The translations under genes were made by a program, and so were the position numbers. This document shows, one piece after another, positions 11,366 to 23,094 of a DNA stretch of 64,000 nucleotides. Position 1 is the stretch's first letter. Each line of letters starts with the position of its first letter. The stretch covers positions 73,784,707 through 73,848,706 of the forward strand of contig NC_081552.1 in NCBI RefSeq assembly GCF_963082655.1, in the 5' to 3' direction. The DNA is from Stomoxys calcitrans. Its lineage: Eukaryota > Arthropoda > Insecta > Diptera > Muscidae. The notes beneath the pieces were generated by a model. It worked only from the letters and a program-made list of their open reading frames with translations, was not told the DNA's origin and made no database searches.

Positions 11366-11766
11366 TATTATACCCACGAGGGGGGTATATTCACTTTGAC
11401 ATTTCGTTTGCAACACATCGTAATATTCATTTCCGACCCTATAAAGAATTTACATTCCTGGTTCTCGTAAAAATCTAAGCCACCTAGCTGTATCCGTCCG
11501 TCCGTCTGTATGTCTGTTGAAGGCACTCTACAGTCTTCAAAATTAAGATACTGAGCTGAAACTTTGCACATATTCTTGATAAAGCGCCCATATAGACCGA
11601 TCTGCCGATTCAGGGTCTTAGGTTCAACAAAGCTGTATTAAGTATTCGATTTGGGTGAATTTTGGGACAATGATTCGCCTTAAGATCCCCGACCGAATAT
11701 GGCTTAGATCGGTCTGCGGCTTAATACATCTCCCTTATAACCTATCTCCCGCCTAAAGGACTTAAC
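11366..11766 (-). mobile_element. family B element, 5' truncated by an RTE LINE
   Basis: The hairpin end TATACCCACGAGGGGGGTATA is at the left. Next come GACATTTCGTTTGCAACACATC, GACCCTATAAAGAATTTACATTC, a GTCCGTCCGTCTGTATGTCTG run and two internal units. It breaks off at about 11766, where the RTE sequence begins. Confidence 0.75.
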
Positions 11767-14580
11767 TTACTTTAATTGGCTATGACAGAATATTTGTTTC
11801 ACTAGCGTAGAACGTAGAATAGCGTTCCAAGCGCCTCGATCTTCTGCTCTCATTCTAAAATGTCTAACACCAAGTTTCGAGGTGTCTCCCACCACTTGAT
11901 CTTTCCATCGGACTTTTGGTCTTCCCGGTTTGCGTGTACCACCGAGTTTGCCTTCAAAAGTCTTCTTTGCTGGAGCTTCTTCATCTTTTCTGACAACATG
12001 ACCTAGCCAACGCAGCCGTTGCATTTTGATGCGTGTTACTATGCTATATTCGTCATACAGCTCGTGGTTCATACGTCGCCTATATTCTTTATTATTCCAA
12101 ACTGGTCCATATATTTTAAGAAGAATCTTTCTCTCAAAAACTCCAAGCACTGCCTCATCTGCTTTCACAAGTACCCATGCTTCAGAACCATATAACAGCA
12201 CGGTTGTAGCAGTGTCTTGTATAGTGTATTCGACCTTGGTGGCCTTGTTTCTAAACTGCTTACATAGTCCAAAGTAGCAACTATTCACCCCGTCGCCGAG
12301 TTAGATAAAGTTGCTGACTATGTCAAAGTTGTGGTTCCCAACTTTCTCCATTTTCTTTATCTGTTCGGTTGTGCAAGGCTTTTTGGGAGTTGAAACCATC
12401 CATTTCGTCTTATCTCCATTTACAGCCAGACCCATTTTCACTGACTCTCTTTCGATTTTTTCAAAGGCTGCAGTAACTACTTCTGGTGACCGACCTATGA
12501 CATCGATGTCGTCGACATAGGCGAGTAGCATATGTTCTCTTGTGTTTTGTGTGCCATATATATTCACAGCTGCATCTCTCCAACAGGATATTAAAGAGAT
12601 CACACCTGAAACCTCGTTTGGTATTAAATGGTTCGGAGCCTGCAGAGTCTTATTAATTTTGCAGGGATACCAAACTCAGACATGGCTTGAAATACCTTTG
12701 TACGTAAAGGAGTATCGAAGGCGGCTTTGTAGTCAACAAAGAGATGATAGGTGTTGGTTTGTTCTTCTTAGGTCTTTTCCAAGATTTGGCGCAGTGCGAA
12801 TATCTGGTCTAGGGTGGATTTACCAGGTCTAAAGTCGAATTGATTGGGCCCAATTATCTCATTGACTTTAGGTTTTAATCGTTCACACAGTACGCTCGAG
12901 AGTATCTTGTATGCGAGGGGAGGAGATTTATTCCTCTGTAAATGGCACATTCCGTCTTGTCTCCTTTCTTGTGTAAGGGACATAGTATGCTGAGGTTCCA
13001 ATAATCGGGTATGCGTTCTTCTAGCCAGGTTGCGCAGACAAGCTGATACATACGCCTTATCAGCGTGTCGCCTCCGGTCTTAAATAGTTCAGCGGGTAAC
13101 CCGTCGGCTCCTGCTGCCTTGTTGTTCTTTAGTCGGGTCATAGCTACTTGGACCTCATTCTGATTAGGAGGTAAACGTTCTATACCATCATCAGGGATTG
13201 GTTCTGCGGTATCCTCTTGTTCTTTCCATATCCTCAGCATGTTATCTGTGTCAGTTACCAGATTTCCTTCTTTGTCTGTGAAGGAGGATGTGCCTACATC
13301 AAAGCCATCGGTTTGATTTTTAAATCTATGGTCGAATTTCCGGACTTATTAATTCTGACTCCTGTACATCTCAATTCGCTCACACTCACGTCTTTCCATT
13401 TCCTTTTTCTCTGCGGAATAGACGTTTCTCCTCTCTCCTTTTCTCCCGATACCTCTCCTTCATCTGGCGCGTTGCTACTGATTGCAGGGTTGCTCTATAT
13501 GCCGCATTCTTGGCTTCAGTAGCATCTCGACACTCTTGGTCGTACCATGGGTTCCTTGGTACCCAAGTACGGATTTCGCGGCATTTTCCATGGAGTGGGC
13601 AAAAGTTTGCCACTGCGCCATTATATCATCGGAACAAGGAGTGCTTTCATCAAGCAGTTGGGTCAGTCGAGTGGAGTATGCCGCTGCCATTTGTTGAGTT
13701 TTCAGCTTTTCAATGTCCAGCTTCCGTGCAGTGTCTTTCGCCATGTTCAATTGCGTGCGAACCTTTGCTGCAACAAGGTAATGATCCGAATCTATATTCG
13801 CTCCACGCTGAATGAATGCCTTCCATCTATCACAACGTGATCGGATGACAACTATGAGGCTTTGTGAATATTTCTATGTTGAAATCTAGTGCTACCAACT
13901 ACCATGTTTTTTGCCGCCGCGAAAACTATCAGCCTCAACCCATCACTGGACATTATCTGGTGGAGGCTTATTTCTCCGACTATTGGACCAAAGATGTCTT
14001 CCTTTCCCTATCTTCGAATAAAAACTCCCAGAACGATTTTAATATCATGGGCGGGGCAGCGGTCATATTCTCTCTCTGGGCGCTCGTAGAAAATATCCTT
14101 GGTCTGCTCGTCCTTGTCTTTGGTCGGGGCATGGGCACAAAAAAGGCTGATGTTGAAGACTTTTGCGGATTGTGGCTAGCCTCTCATCCACCGGAGTAAA
14201 GCTTGAGACAAGGTGTTTCAGTCTCCGGCTAACCACAAATCCACAGACAAATTCATGCGCACTTCCTGTAAGGCGGTAATATCTGCCTTGTACTTCTCTA
14301 ATACATCAGCCAGCGCATATACTGCACCTTCCCTAAAGAGAGTGCGGACATTCCAGGTGCAGATTCCCAAAACATTGTCCTTTTTTCGTTTGCGTGGGTC
14401 GTCAACGTTAGGGGGTCCGTTTTTACTATTCCTTTGTTTCTCATAGTAGTTCTCATAGTTTTCCGGGGGCGGGTTACTGGCCCAGCGCCCCAATCGCATG
14501 GATTTTGTGGGATTGCAAATGCATCCCTCGTTGTCGTGAGCCGCTTGTTCCTAGATCCGACGCTCGGCCATTGGCCATTG
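11767..14580 (-). mobile_element. almost complete but dead RTE-type non-LTR retrotransposon
   Basis: Read on the minus strand the ORF2 domains come in order. The endonuclease start is at 14499-14218 (LGICTWNVRTLFREGAV and ITALQEVRMNL). Linker sequence lies at 13750-13386. The reverse transcriptase runs from 13240 (MTRLKNNKAAGADGLPAELF, then FDFRPGKSTLDQIFALRQIL near 12850) through 12740-12690 (YHLFVDYKAAFDT) to the catalytic YVDDIDVIG near 12515. The C-terminal region is at 12288-11767 (LLYGSEAWVLVKADEA, RLRWLGHVVRKDEEAPAKK). The reading frame is broken by several stops and frameshifts, and most of the endonuclease core between 14218 and 13750 is not in a clean frame. About 14500-14580 is probably 5' untranslated sequence. 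ORF2 would act in target-primed reverse transcription; here it cannot be made. Confidence 0.88.
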
Positions 14581-14605
14581 GTTATTTGAAGGCGCCAATA
14601 ACTCG

Positions 14606-14722
14606 CCTTGTCATCTCGAGTATCATTTCCTTGTCATCTCGAGTATCATTTCAGATTTCATGAATTTTTCTCAATTTTATGTGTTTTCTTAACTTTCCTA
14701 TAGCTCTTTAAAAATCACCCTT
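14606..14722 (-). mobile_element. end fragment of a Tc1/mariner-type element, with a 23-bp tandem duplication
   Basis: On the minus strand it begins AAGGGTGATTTTTAAAGAGC next to a TA (14723-14724), matching the terminal bases of the fragment at 7864. Its inner end contains a perfect 23-bp direct duplication (14606-14628 and 14629-14651, unit CCTTGTCATCTCGAG...). No transposase coding remains. It could be the far end of the 7864 element, but the interior is unrelated, so two independent fragments are as likely. Confidence 0.5.
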
Positions 14723-14789
14723 TAGAAGATGAATTCATACATTCCTACTAAGACAATATCGGTTAAGAGTAATAAAAGTTGGTTTAACC

Positions 14790-15170
14790 AGGCATGCAGA
14801 AATGTTGTCAGATGGAAAGAGGTGGCTTAAACGATTGGCGTCGCTCTATCCGCCAGTTCTGTGAAAACAAGGTCGTGGCAATGGATATTTCCAATGAATT
14901 GGATAGAGTCTGGCACGGCGCACTTATATCCGAGCTAAACGCTATTGGTGTCGGTAATAACTTTTCTCGTTTTAAAACGAGCTTTCTTGTGGACCGCACT
15001 ATACGAGTTGTTGTTGTAGATGGGTTCTCATCCGATGAATACAAATTTACCGCAGGTGTATACCAGGCGGACTGGGAAGAAATTCTGAATGGTAAGAGCA
15101 TTGTCCATTCAGCCAATACAGGCCTCTATAGAACTCCAGAATGACAAAAGAACTAAGTACCTGAAGGGCC
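14790..15170 (+). pseudogene. reverse transcriptase fragment of an I/Nimb-type LINE
   Basis: Translation of 14794-15060 gives VVAMDISNELDRVWHGALIS, then SRFKTSFLVDRTIRVVV, DGFSSDEYKFTAGVYQ. This is the segment with the first catalytic Asp (AMDIS) and the GVPQG-like loop, here GVYQ followed by unrelated residues. The YADD block is missing. It is a short internal piece, 5' and 3' truncated. Confidence 0.8.
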
Positions 15171-15175
15171 AATCA

Positions 15176-15500
15176 GTGATCCATTTTTGGGGAGCTCGTC
15201 CGGAGCCTTTCAGCCTTTGCCATGGCCCGAAGAAGCTTCTGGCATCATCTTACCAGTCTCGACTTCCCATGACACGAGGCCAGAGCCTTCAATGCCGCCT
15301 CACTGTCTACATATATCGTGACAGTCTCATCTATGGGCATTCCTCTTTGCAATATACAACAGGAACGCCGAATTGCCATGTACTTCCTGCCATCCTCCAT
15401 AGGTGAGAATCGCCGAACAACATTCAAGGTATCGTCCCCGATCAAGTCACCTAATTCATTCCTATTGACTTGCGACAGGAATAGAGCGCATTCTGTCCAC
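15176..15500 (-). pseudogene. RNase H fragment of a non-LTR retrotransposon
   Basis: On the minus strand 15445-15245 reads ETVTIYVDSEAALKALAS, the typical RNase H strand with the second catalytic Asp as found in I/LOA-type ORF2. It lies in opposite orientation to the RT fragment to its left, so the two are not one insertion. Confidence 0.75.
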
Positions 15501-15714
15501 TGACACTTTCCTTGGCGTTTGCTAATCGTTATTATAAATTTTTTTTGGCATTTTCGTACGTATATTTGTTATTTAAAAGCATACAAATTATTTTTGTAGA
15601 TATTTTGTTTGATGTTATTTGAAATCTTAGTAAGATTATGAAATTGCAGAAAATAAGACAAAAAGGCACCATGTTGTCCTAAGTTTAAGAGATAAAGAGT
15701 TATTAACAAGTTTT

Positions 15715-16195
15715 TGGAAGCTGTTCCACAGTGTTACATAAGCGTTGTCGACCACACTCTTAACTCAGACTGCGTCGACGCGAATTGCTTCGGGTGAACC
15801 AAGTTTATTGATGGCAGTCCTCGTCCTGCACTGCCAAATCGTTTGCACTTTCATTATCCCTACTCCGATATGACCCGGCACCCAAACGATGCGGATTGTG
15901 CCGATGCGGATTGTGCCTTAGAGAAGGCTTAAATCTCCTTCTTCCTCACCAAGACTGTTCGTGACCTTACCGTCCTGGTTCTAATTGCCCAATTTATTGT
16001 CCGTATAGATGTTCACACTCGACGTCCTCGAGTGAATACCACACTACCACACTACCTCACGCTTTTCGCGATCGCCCGGATCTCTGGCTGCAGGATCCTA
16101 TTATGGTCAGGCAGTAGAAACAGATTTCAGTCCCTGTGTTCTCAGTGTAGACCCCCAGGCCTACTCTATCCTCTAGCTTTTATCCATTTGTATAG
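15715..16195 (-). pseudogene. second RNase H fragment of a non-LTR retrotransposon
   Basis: On the minus strand the pieces, in shifting frames, are GLGVYTENTG (about 16160), SVNIYTDNK (about 16005) and downstream remnants to 15720. They fit an RNase H domain with at least two frameshifts. It is a different copy from the one at 15176-15500. Confidence 0.65.
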
Positions 16196-16199
16196 CATG

Positions 16200-16475
16200 A
16201 TATAGCCAAAATAGCCATAAACGGTGTATATGGAAGAAAATGGTTTAAAAGTGGTCTCGTATGCTGATGGCGTGGAAATTGCGGTTGGCGTTTTCAGGAC
16301 TCTTAGACAGCATAGTGGGCTATCGAAAGTGGTCTAGCGTAGATCCTTGCAAGACAGAAGCAGTTCTCTTCAGCAGGAGATACAAGTTACCCACAGTGGC
16401 ACCTGTTTCCTTGGGAGAAAAGAATGTTCCATTTACTGAAAGCGCAAAATTCCTGGACTGAAATTGAGCTTCAAA
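16200..16475 (+). pseudogene. reverse transcriptase palm fragment of a LINE, YADD mutated to YADG
   Basis: The frame at about 16230-16300 reads NGLKVVSYADGVEIAVGVFR, the catalytic YADD block with the second Asp changed to Gly. After a frameshift the following strand continues at 16330-16460 as DPCKTEAVLFSRRYKLPT and SLGEKNVPFTESAKFLD. Orientation is opposite to the adjacent RNase H piece. Confidence 0.8.
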
Positions 16476-16617
16476 TCCAACATTTAGAAAATGGAAAGTG
16501 TTTTTACAATATTTTTGTAATTTTTTTTTTCAATTCCGATGAATATACCCATAAACCTGTGGAGTAATTTATAAGACTTTGTCTTGTTGTACAGGCATAA
16601 ATTAATTTCAAATAAAT

Positions 16618-17752
16618 AACAAGTAAGAGCGTGCTAAGTTCGGCCAGGCCGAATCTTATATACCCTCCACCATTGATCGCATTTGTCGAGTTCTATGCGC
16701 GGTATCTCTTTTTAGACAAACATAGAATATTGAATAAGAACTGTTATCCTATTGGAGCTATATCGAGTTATAGTCCGATTCGGACCATAAATGAATGCTG
16801 ATTGACATTGTAGAAGTCATTGTGTAATATTTCAGTTCATTCGGATAAGAATGGCGCCTTGTAGGGGCTCAAGAAGCAAAATCGGGAGATAGGTTTATAT
16901 AAGAGCTGTATCAAGCTATTGATCGATTCAGACCATACTAGACACGTATGCTGAAGGTCATGGGAGAAGCCCTTGTACAAAATTTCAGCCAAATCGGATG
17001 AGAACTGCGCCCTCTAGAGGTTCAAGAAGTCAAGATCCCAGATCGGTTTTTATGGCAGCTATATCAGGTTCTTTATCGATTTACGCCATACTTAGCACAG
17101 TTATTGGAAGTCATAACAAAACACCTCATGCAAAATTTCAGCCAAATCGGATGAGAATTGCTCCCTCAATTGGCTTGGGTCTTGACCAAGTTCACAAGTT
17201 CACAATTATTGCATATCATAACAAAATACGTCATGCAAAATTTCATTCAAATCGGATAAGAATTGCGCACTCTAGAGGCTCAAGAAGTCAAGACCCAAGA
17301 TCGGTTTATATGGCAGCTATATCAGGTTATAAACCGATTGGAATTATACTTGTCACAGTTGTTGGATATCATAACAAAACACGTCGTGCAAAATTTCATT
17401 CCAATCGGATAAGAATTGCGCACTCTAGAGGCTCAAGAAGTCAAGACCCAAGATCGGTTTATATGGCAGCTATATCAAAACATGGACCGATATGGCCCAT
17501 TTACAATACCAACCGACCTACACTAATAAGAAGTATTTGTGCAAAATTTCAAGCGGCTAGCTATACTCCTTCGGAAGTTAGCGTGCTTTCGACAGACAGA
17601 CGGACGGACGGACGGACATGGCTAGATCGACATAAAATTTCGCGACGATCAAGAATATATATACTTTATGGGGTCTCAGACGAATATTTCGAGTAGTTAC
17701 AAACAGAATGACGAAATTAGTATACCCCCCATCCTATGGTGGAGGGTATAAA
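16618..17752 (+). mobile_element. family A mini-me/DINE-1-like element, full length
   Basis: A good reference copy. The 5' end is AACAAGTAAGAGCGTGCTAAG, GTTCGGCCAGGCCGAATC and ATACCCTCCACCATTGATCG. Internal units contain AAATTTCAGCCAAATCGGAT and TATGGCAGCTATATC; the last two units are 153 bases apart. A (GGAC)n run lies at 17591-17620, AATATATATACTTTATGGGG follows, and the terminal hairpin TATACCCCCCATCC/GGTGGAGGGTATAA closes it. A 232-aa open frame (16998-17696) runs through the repeat units; no known protein resembles it, and it is best read as a by-product. Confidence 0.88.
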
Positions 17753-17765
17753 AATAAAAAGGCAA

Positions 17766-18170
17766 CTCACCCCATACACCTGCAAGAGAATCATTGGCAA
17801 ATGTTGGTGAATTAAACCGCGTATTATGCACTGGGTATATACTGCAATCATCAGAACTATAATTCTATATGGTGTTGTGGTTTCAGCCGTATCCAAAGGA
17901 TGGCTTGTTTGTGCATCACAGCTGCACTGAGGGCTGCACCATCTGATTCACTGAATTTATTGCTACTCCAAATGCCTCTGGACATTGTGGCTAAACAAAT
18001 TGCTGAGCCCACTGCTGTGAGGCTAAGGGCCAAAATTATGTGGCCCAATCAACACTTGAAGAGGTCTACCGCTCTGCTGTCGCTGGCTAGTACAGACGTC
18101 TCAGTTATTGTGTCCGTCATGACAAGTCAGACTGAAGGTTGTAAGTAAGGACTTCTGCAAGAAGATACTT
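17766..18170 (+). pseudogene. reverse transcriptase thumb fragment of an I/LOA-type LINE
   Basis: Frames read IKPRIMHWVYTAIIRTIILY near 17815-17870, then ACLCITAALRAAPSDSLNLL and LDIVAKQIAEPTAVRLR at 17900-18030. This is the region after the palm (VRPILLYG / CITGALRTTPT type). The frame shifts once between the two pieces. It was probably joined next to family A by later insertion of A. Confidence 0.8.
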
Positions 18171-18505
18171 TAAAATAATTCTTCCTTCTCCTGTTCCTGT
18201 GGTATCATAATGAACGAAACCCTCTATGTGAGTATGATGGCAGACTGCTTCATCAACTTAACCTAAAATGAGGCCTTATGCCACCACCATAGGTGTTGGA
18301 TCTTTAGAGTCCAATCTGAGCCTACTCCGGGCTCTAGATCTAACCTTACCTATGGTCTGATACCACCACTGTAGCTGCTGGGTCTTTGTTCTGCCGCTCC
18401 ACTGGAAACAGGCGCACACGATCAACCGCGTTGCATGTAACACTATTGTAGCTATGCTTAAGTGGCTGTAAAATTTCTTGCGTATATGACTATATTTTAT
18501 GAGAT
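18171..18505. other. unassigned stretch
   Basis: About 330 bases between a LINE fragment and element D. It contains a repeated phrase (CCACCACCATAGGTGTTGG... near 18280 and CCACCACTGTAGCTGCTGG near 18362, the same phrase diverged) but no gene. Confidence 0.35.
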
Positions 18506-18589
18506 ACTAGCCGAACCGGGCCCGCTCCGCTGCGCCTTCTTTAATTCTCTAATATCTTTTTAGGGTGGGGACACTTTGCCCTAAATGCG

Positions 18590-18870
18590 GATATTGAATT
18601 CGTGCCATTGTAGCCTATGACGCTGAACGCGTTCGAATCCTGGCGAGAACATCGGACAAAGCGGTGGTTATCCCCTCTTAATGTTGGTGACATTTGCGAG
18701 GTACAATGCCATGCATGGACTCGGCGTTCGGACTCTGCTTTATGAAAAGGTCCCTTGTCATTGAGTTAAAACTCAGAATCGGAAAGCACTCATTACTGTA
18801 TGAGAAGATTGCCTCTGCTCGGTTCCTGGTGTTTTTAAAAATTAGGGTAATAAGAAGAAGTGGTGGCACC
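18590..18870 (+). mobile_element. tRNA-derived SINE-like fragment inside element D
   Basis: It contains GCGTTCGAATCCTGGCGAG, a good match to a tRNA box B (GTTCGAATCC). This is followed by GCGGTGGTTATCCCCTCTTA, GACATTTGCGAGGTACAATG and CATTGAGTTAAAACTCAGAATCG, a body found in SINE-like repeats of higher flies as I remember them. Box A is missing or decayed, so the 5' end is truncated. It interrupts element D copy 1. Confidence 0.6.
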
Positions 18871-20219
18871 TCAGACATTTCGATTTAAATATGGATATCA
18901 AGTTCGTGCTGTACTTTCAAATCCCTTCAATTTGAGCCCCATATTGACATGGCTGGTAAATATGAACCGTTTGGAGGGTGTTTTGGGGTTGGGCGGCTAC
19001 CGGCATTTTGCATAGAAAATATATATCAAATTCGTTCTTTATTCCCAACGGAAATGAAGTTCAGTTTAGGGGGAGCTTTAGGGCATACACCAAAACACTT
19101 TGCTCCAAAACTGGATATCAAATTCGTTTTATACTCTCAAATACCTTTCATATGAGTCCCATATTGTCATAATGGGTCAAATAACCCATTTGATGTATCT
19201 TTAGGAGGATAGGCGCCACCTAGACTTGAACGCAAATTTTAATGTCATATTCGAATTCCACTCCCGAATACATTTCATTTGAGTCCCATATAGCCATGGT
19301 CGGCTAATATGCCCATTTGGGGGTGGGCGACCTCCCAATACTTTGGAGTCATTTCAGTCCCATATTGACATGAACTTCAAATATATCTGTTTAGAGGAGT
19401 TTAGGGGTTGGGGGGCCCGCTGGGTACTTGGACCCAAATTTGAATACTATATTGGTTTTCTGGTCTCCAATACCTTTCATTTGATTGTTGTGCCCATCGG
19501 ACCACTTTCTGATATGGGTGTTGTTTTTGGGGATTGGGGAGGGTCAGCCTCCACCCGGTATCTAGAATTATAAAGCCTATGATTCCTTCAAGACAAACAT
19601 ACAAAATCTATGAACATTTTCGGTTCAGCCAAGTATCATATAATCATAATGGGTCTAATGGCGTTTTTGGAGGGGTGGCGTGACCCCATCCGATCTGTTT
19701 TTGAATGCCAGATTCGAAACTTATTTATTAAAAAAGAACGTCCAATATGTCTGTTTGGGGGTGTTTTGTGGTTGGGGCGACCCGATGGGTACTTAGACTC
19801 AAATTTTAATACCATATTCGTTTTCTACTCTCCCATACCTTCTATTTGATACCTTTATTGTCCCGAACGGTCCACTTTTGATTTTGGGATGTGTTTTTGT
19901 CATTAGGGGGAGGGTCCGTCCCCCTCCCAATATCGAAAAATTATATAGCGTAGGTTTCCTTCCAGACCAACCACAATGTGCGAAAATTTCGAGAAAATCG
20001 GTTCTGTTCGTTTTCAGTCAATACGGAACAAACAAACCGAGTCCCATATATCCGTGATTGGCTAATGTGCCCATTTTGGACGTTTTTGTGGGGGTGGGGT
20101 GAAGCCCTATACTTCGACATGAATTTCTATTCCAGATTCGTTATCTACTCCAGCATACTTTTTATTTCATATCCATATTGTCCTTTTCGGTCCACTTTTG
20201 ATTTTGTGTGGTTTTTTTT

Positions 20220-20237
20220 GGGGGGGGGGGGGGGGGG
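20220..20237 (+). repeat. 18-base G run
   Basis: Uninterrupted G tract preceded by T8, in an internal unit of element D. Length is likely to vary and to be error-prone in sequencing. Confidence 0.9.
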
Positions 20238-20685
20238 TAAGGGGTAGAGTCCCCCTCCCCCCCTTTCGTTATCAATAAATTATAAAGCCGATTCCTACTT
20301 CCTGATCATATTCATAATCTACTCTGGAATACCTTTAATTTGAGTCCCATATTGTCATGATCGTCAAATAGACCTATTTTAAGGGGTTTTTGGGCTGGGA
20401 CGGCTCCCCAGGTACTTGGATCCAACTTTTATTATGAATTCGTATTCTAATCTTGAATATATTTCATTTGAATCCCATATTGTCCAGATCGGTCCACTTT
20501 TATTTTTGGGTAGTAATTTTGTGGTAAGTGGGAGGGTCCGCCCCCCTTCCGATATCAAAAACTTATGGAGCCCATGTTTCCTTCCAGATCAACCAACACA
20601 ATCTGTGAAAACTTCAAGGTAAGCGATTCAGTTGTTTTTGAGTCTATACGGAACAAACCGAAAAACAAACACAAATTGAATCTTG

Positions 20686-23085
20686 TACATAAAAATCAAT
20701 TTGTGTTTGTTTGTAGGTTTGTTTGTTTGTTTGTATGTTTGTGTGTTCCTCATAGACTCAGAAACGGCTGAACCGATTTTCTTGAAATTTTCACAGATGG
20801 TGCATAATAACACCGTGGTGAAAGTAGGGTACAAAATTTGTTGATATATGAAGGGGGGCGGACCTTCCCCTTACCCTAATGTTCAGAAAAGCCAGATCTC
20901 TGAGATGGGTGGTGCGATTTAAGCCAAATTTTGTGTGCTCTCATATAGTACCCTAAAAATAAAAATTTGGTATCCAAATTTTGGATGGGGTACCTAGGGG
21001 GGCCGCCGCACCCTAAAACCTTCCAAATATATTTTTAGACCAATCACGACAATATAGGATTCAAATGAAAGGTATTTAGGATAAGAAAACGTATCTGATA
21101 TCCATTTGTTGAACCAAGTGCTAGGGGGACCACCCCAACCCCCAAAACACCCCTAAATCGGACATATTTACCGACCATGGCAATATGGGACTCAAATGAA
21201 AGGTATTTGCGAGTAGAATACGAATGTGGGACCACGTTTCTGGGGGGTGGACCCCTTCCCCAAAACACCCCCCAAACAGGACTTATTTACTGACCATGGG
21301 AATATGGGGCTGAAATAAAAGGTATTTGAGTGTAGAATTAGCATCTGATATCCAAATATGAGACCAAGTGTTTGGGGGGCCGTCTCTCCCCAAAGTGGGC
21401 ACATTTACGACCATAGCCACATGGGGCTCAAATGAAAAGTCTTTGGGAGTAAAGGACAAATCTTATATCAATATTCGGGAAAAGTGTCTATGGAGCCACC
21501 CCACCCCCACAACACCACCCAACCCCCAAAACACCCCTATATCGGACATATTTACCGATCACGGCAATATGTGACTCAAATGAAAGGTATTTGCGAGTAG
21601 AGTACGAATCTGATATCCAAATGAGGGACCACGTTTCTGGAGGGTGGACCCCTTCCCCAAAACACCCCCCAAACCGGACTTATTTAGTGACCATGGGAAA
21701 ATGGGACTTAAATAAAAGCTATTTGAGTGGAGAATTAGAATCTGATATCAAAATATGGGACCAAGTGTTTGGGGGGCCGCCTCTCCCCAAAAACATCACC
21801 TTAAGGGTACAAATTTACGACCATAGCCATATGGAGCTCAAATGAAAGGTCTTTGGGAGTAAAGCACGAATCTGATATCAATAGTTGGGAAAAAGTGTCT
21901 ATGGGGCCACCCCATCCCCGCAACAATACCCAAATAGTAAGTCTTTGCTGACTTTTGCAATATGAGGCTCAAATAAGAGGGTTTTTAGAGTGGAAGACGA
22001 ATCCGATATATATTTCCAAGGCCAACTCACTGAGTGGCCGCCCATCCCCCAAAACACCCACCAAGCCGGTCACGTTTGCCGACTATGGAAATATGGGGCT
22101 CAAATTAAAGGTATTTGGGTGTAGACCACGTATCTGATATCAACATTAGGGACCAACTGTCTAGGGGACGTCCCACCACCATAACAACCCCCACATAGGA
22201 CGAATTTGCTCACCAAGACAATTTGGGTCGTAAACAGAGTGGAGCTAAATATTTATAGTTTTTAGGGCCAATACCCCAAACTGGACATATTTGCTGAATT
22301 TTGCCATAAAGAGTTTAAATGAGATTTGAAAACGAATTTGATATCCAATTTTGAATATGGCAATATGGGGTTCAAGCGAATGATATATAGATATATGAGA
22401 ATAGAGCACGTTGCTGAGCTTAGTGTTTGGGGGACCACCCCAATCCCCAAAACACTCCTAAAACGGCCATATTTACCCACCATGTCAATGTGGAGATTAA
22501 ACTAATGGTATTGGGGGGTAGAGCAAGAATTGATACCCACTTTCGGGACCAATTTTTGGGGGTTAACCCCTTTCCCAAAATACCCCACAAGCAGCAGTTT
22601 TTAGTGACCATCGCAAAATGGGGCTCAAATAAAAGTATTTGGGAGTAGAATACGAATTTGATACCTAAATGTAGGACCCTGTATTTAGGGCATCACCCCT
22701 TCCCTAAAACACCCCGCAAAGGGTAAAAATTTTTCGAGCACGCCAATATGTGGTATTTAATATTAGAAAACGAATTTGATAACCTATTTTTGGCCATGTG
22801 TTTGGGGGACGCCTCATCGTGTAAACTTCCCTTTCCAATGGCAATATGGGGTTCCAATAAATGGTATTTTGAAAGAAGAGCACGATGTTGATATTTTTCA
22901 GGGCCAAGTGCCTGGAGGACAACCTCTCCCCCGAAAACACCACTAAATCAGACATCATGAGAACATCGGGCTGAAATGAAGTATTTTGAGAATGGAGTAC
23001 ACCTTACATCCAATCTTAAATTCGTAGACCAATAAAGATTATATGGGATTCAGATAAAGGTACTTATGTTGTTTAACAATTAGTC
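20686..23085 (-). mobile_element. element D copy 2, inverted relative to copy 1
   Basis: It begins with ATAAAAATCAATTTGTGTTTG and a (GTTT)n tract, then CAGAAACGGCTGAACCG and TTTTCACAGATGGTGC. At least twelve diverged units follow, with CCCAAAACACCCC, CAATATGGGACTCAAATGAAA and GAATCTGATATCCAAAT, spaced roughly 115-130 bases. The ACTAGC terminus is missing at the right end. Nothing is coded. Confidence 0.65.
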
Positions 23086-23094
23086 AAGCGATAA

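Larger units (their letters stand above)
18506..20685 (+). mobile_element. element D copy 1, with internal ~115-130 bp units
   Basis: One terminus starts ACTAGCCGAACCGGGCCCGC. The other ends in CAAAC-rich sequence followed by TACATAAAAATCA. Between them diverged units repeat phrases like TACCTTTCATTTGAGTCCCAT, ATTGTCATGATCGG and GGTTGGGGCGACC. Near the second end are GTGAAAACTTCAAGGTAAGC and TTTTTGAGTCTATACGGAAC. No protein is encoded. I cannot assign a superfamily; the termini are not those of mini-me elements. It meets an inverted copy at 20690. Confidence 0.65.

Noticed and set aside
16998..17696. 232-codon open frame on the plus strand
   Set aside because: It runs through repeated units of a family A element (the same peptide phrases recur with each unit), includes the microsatellite, and is disrupted in all other copies. 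No protein family is recognisable.
20700..23085. Regularly repeated blocks that could suggest a CRISPR-like array
   Set aside because: Units are 115-130 bases, diverged along their whole length, with no short constant repeat and variable spacer pattern. The genome is eukaryotic.
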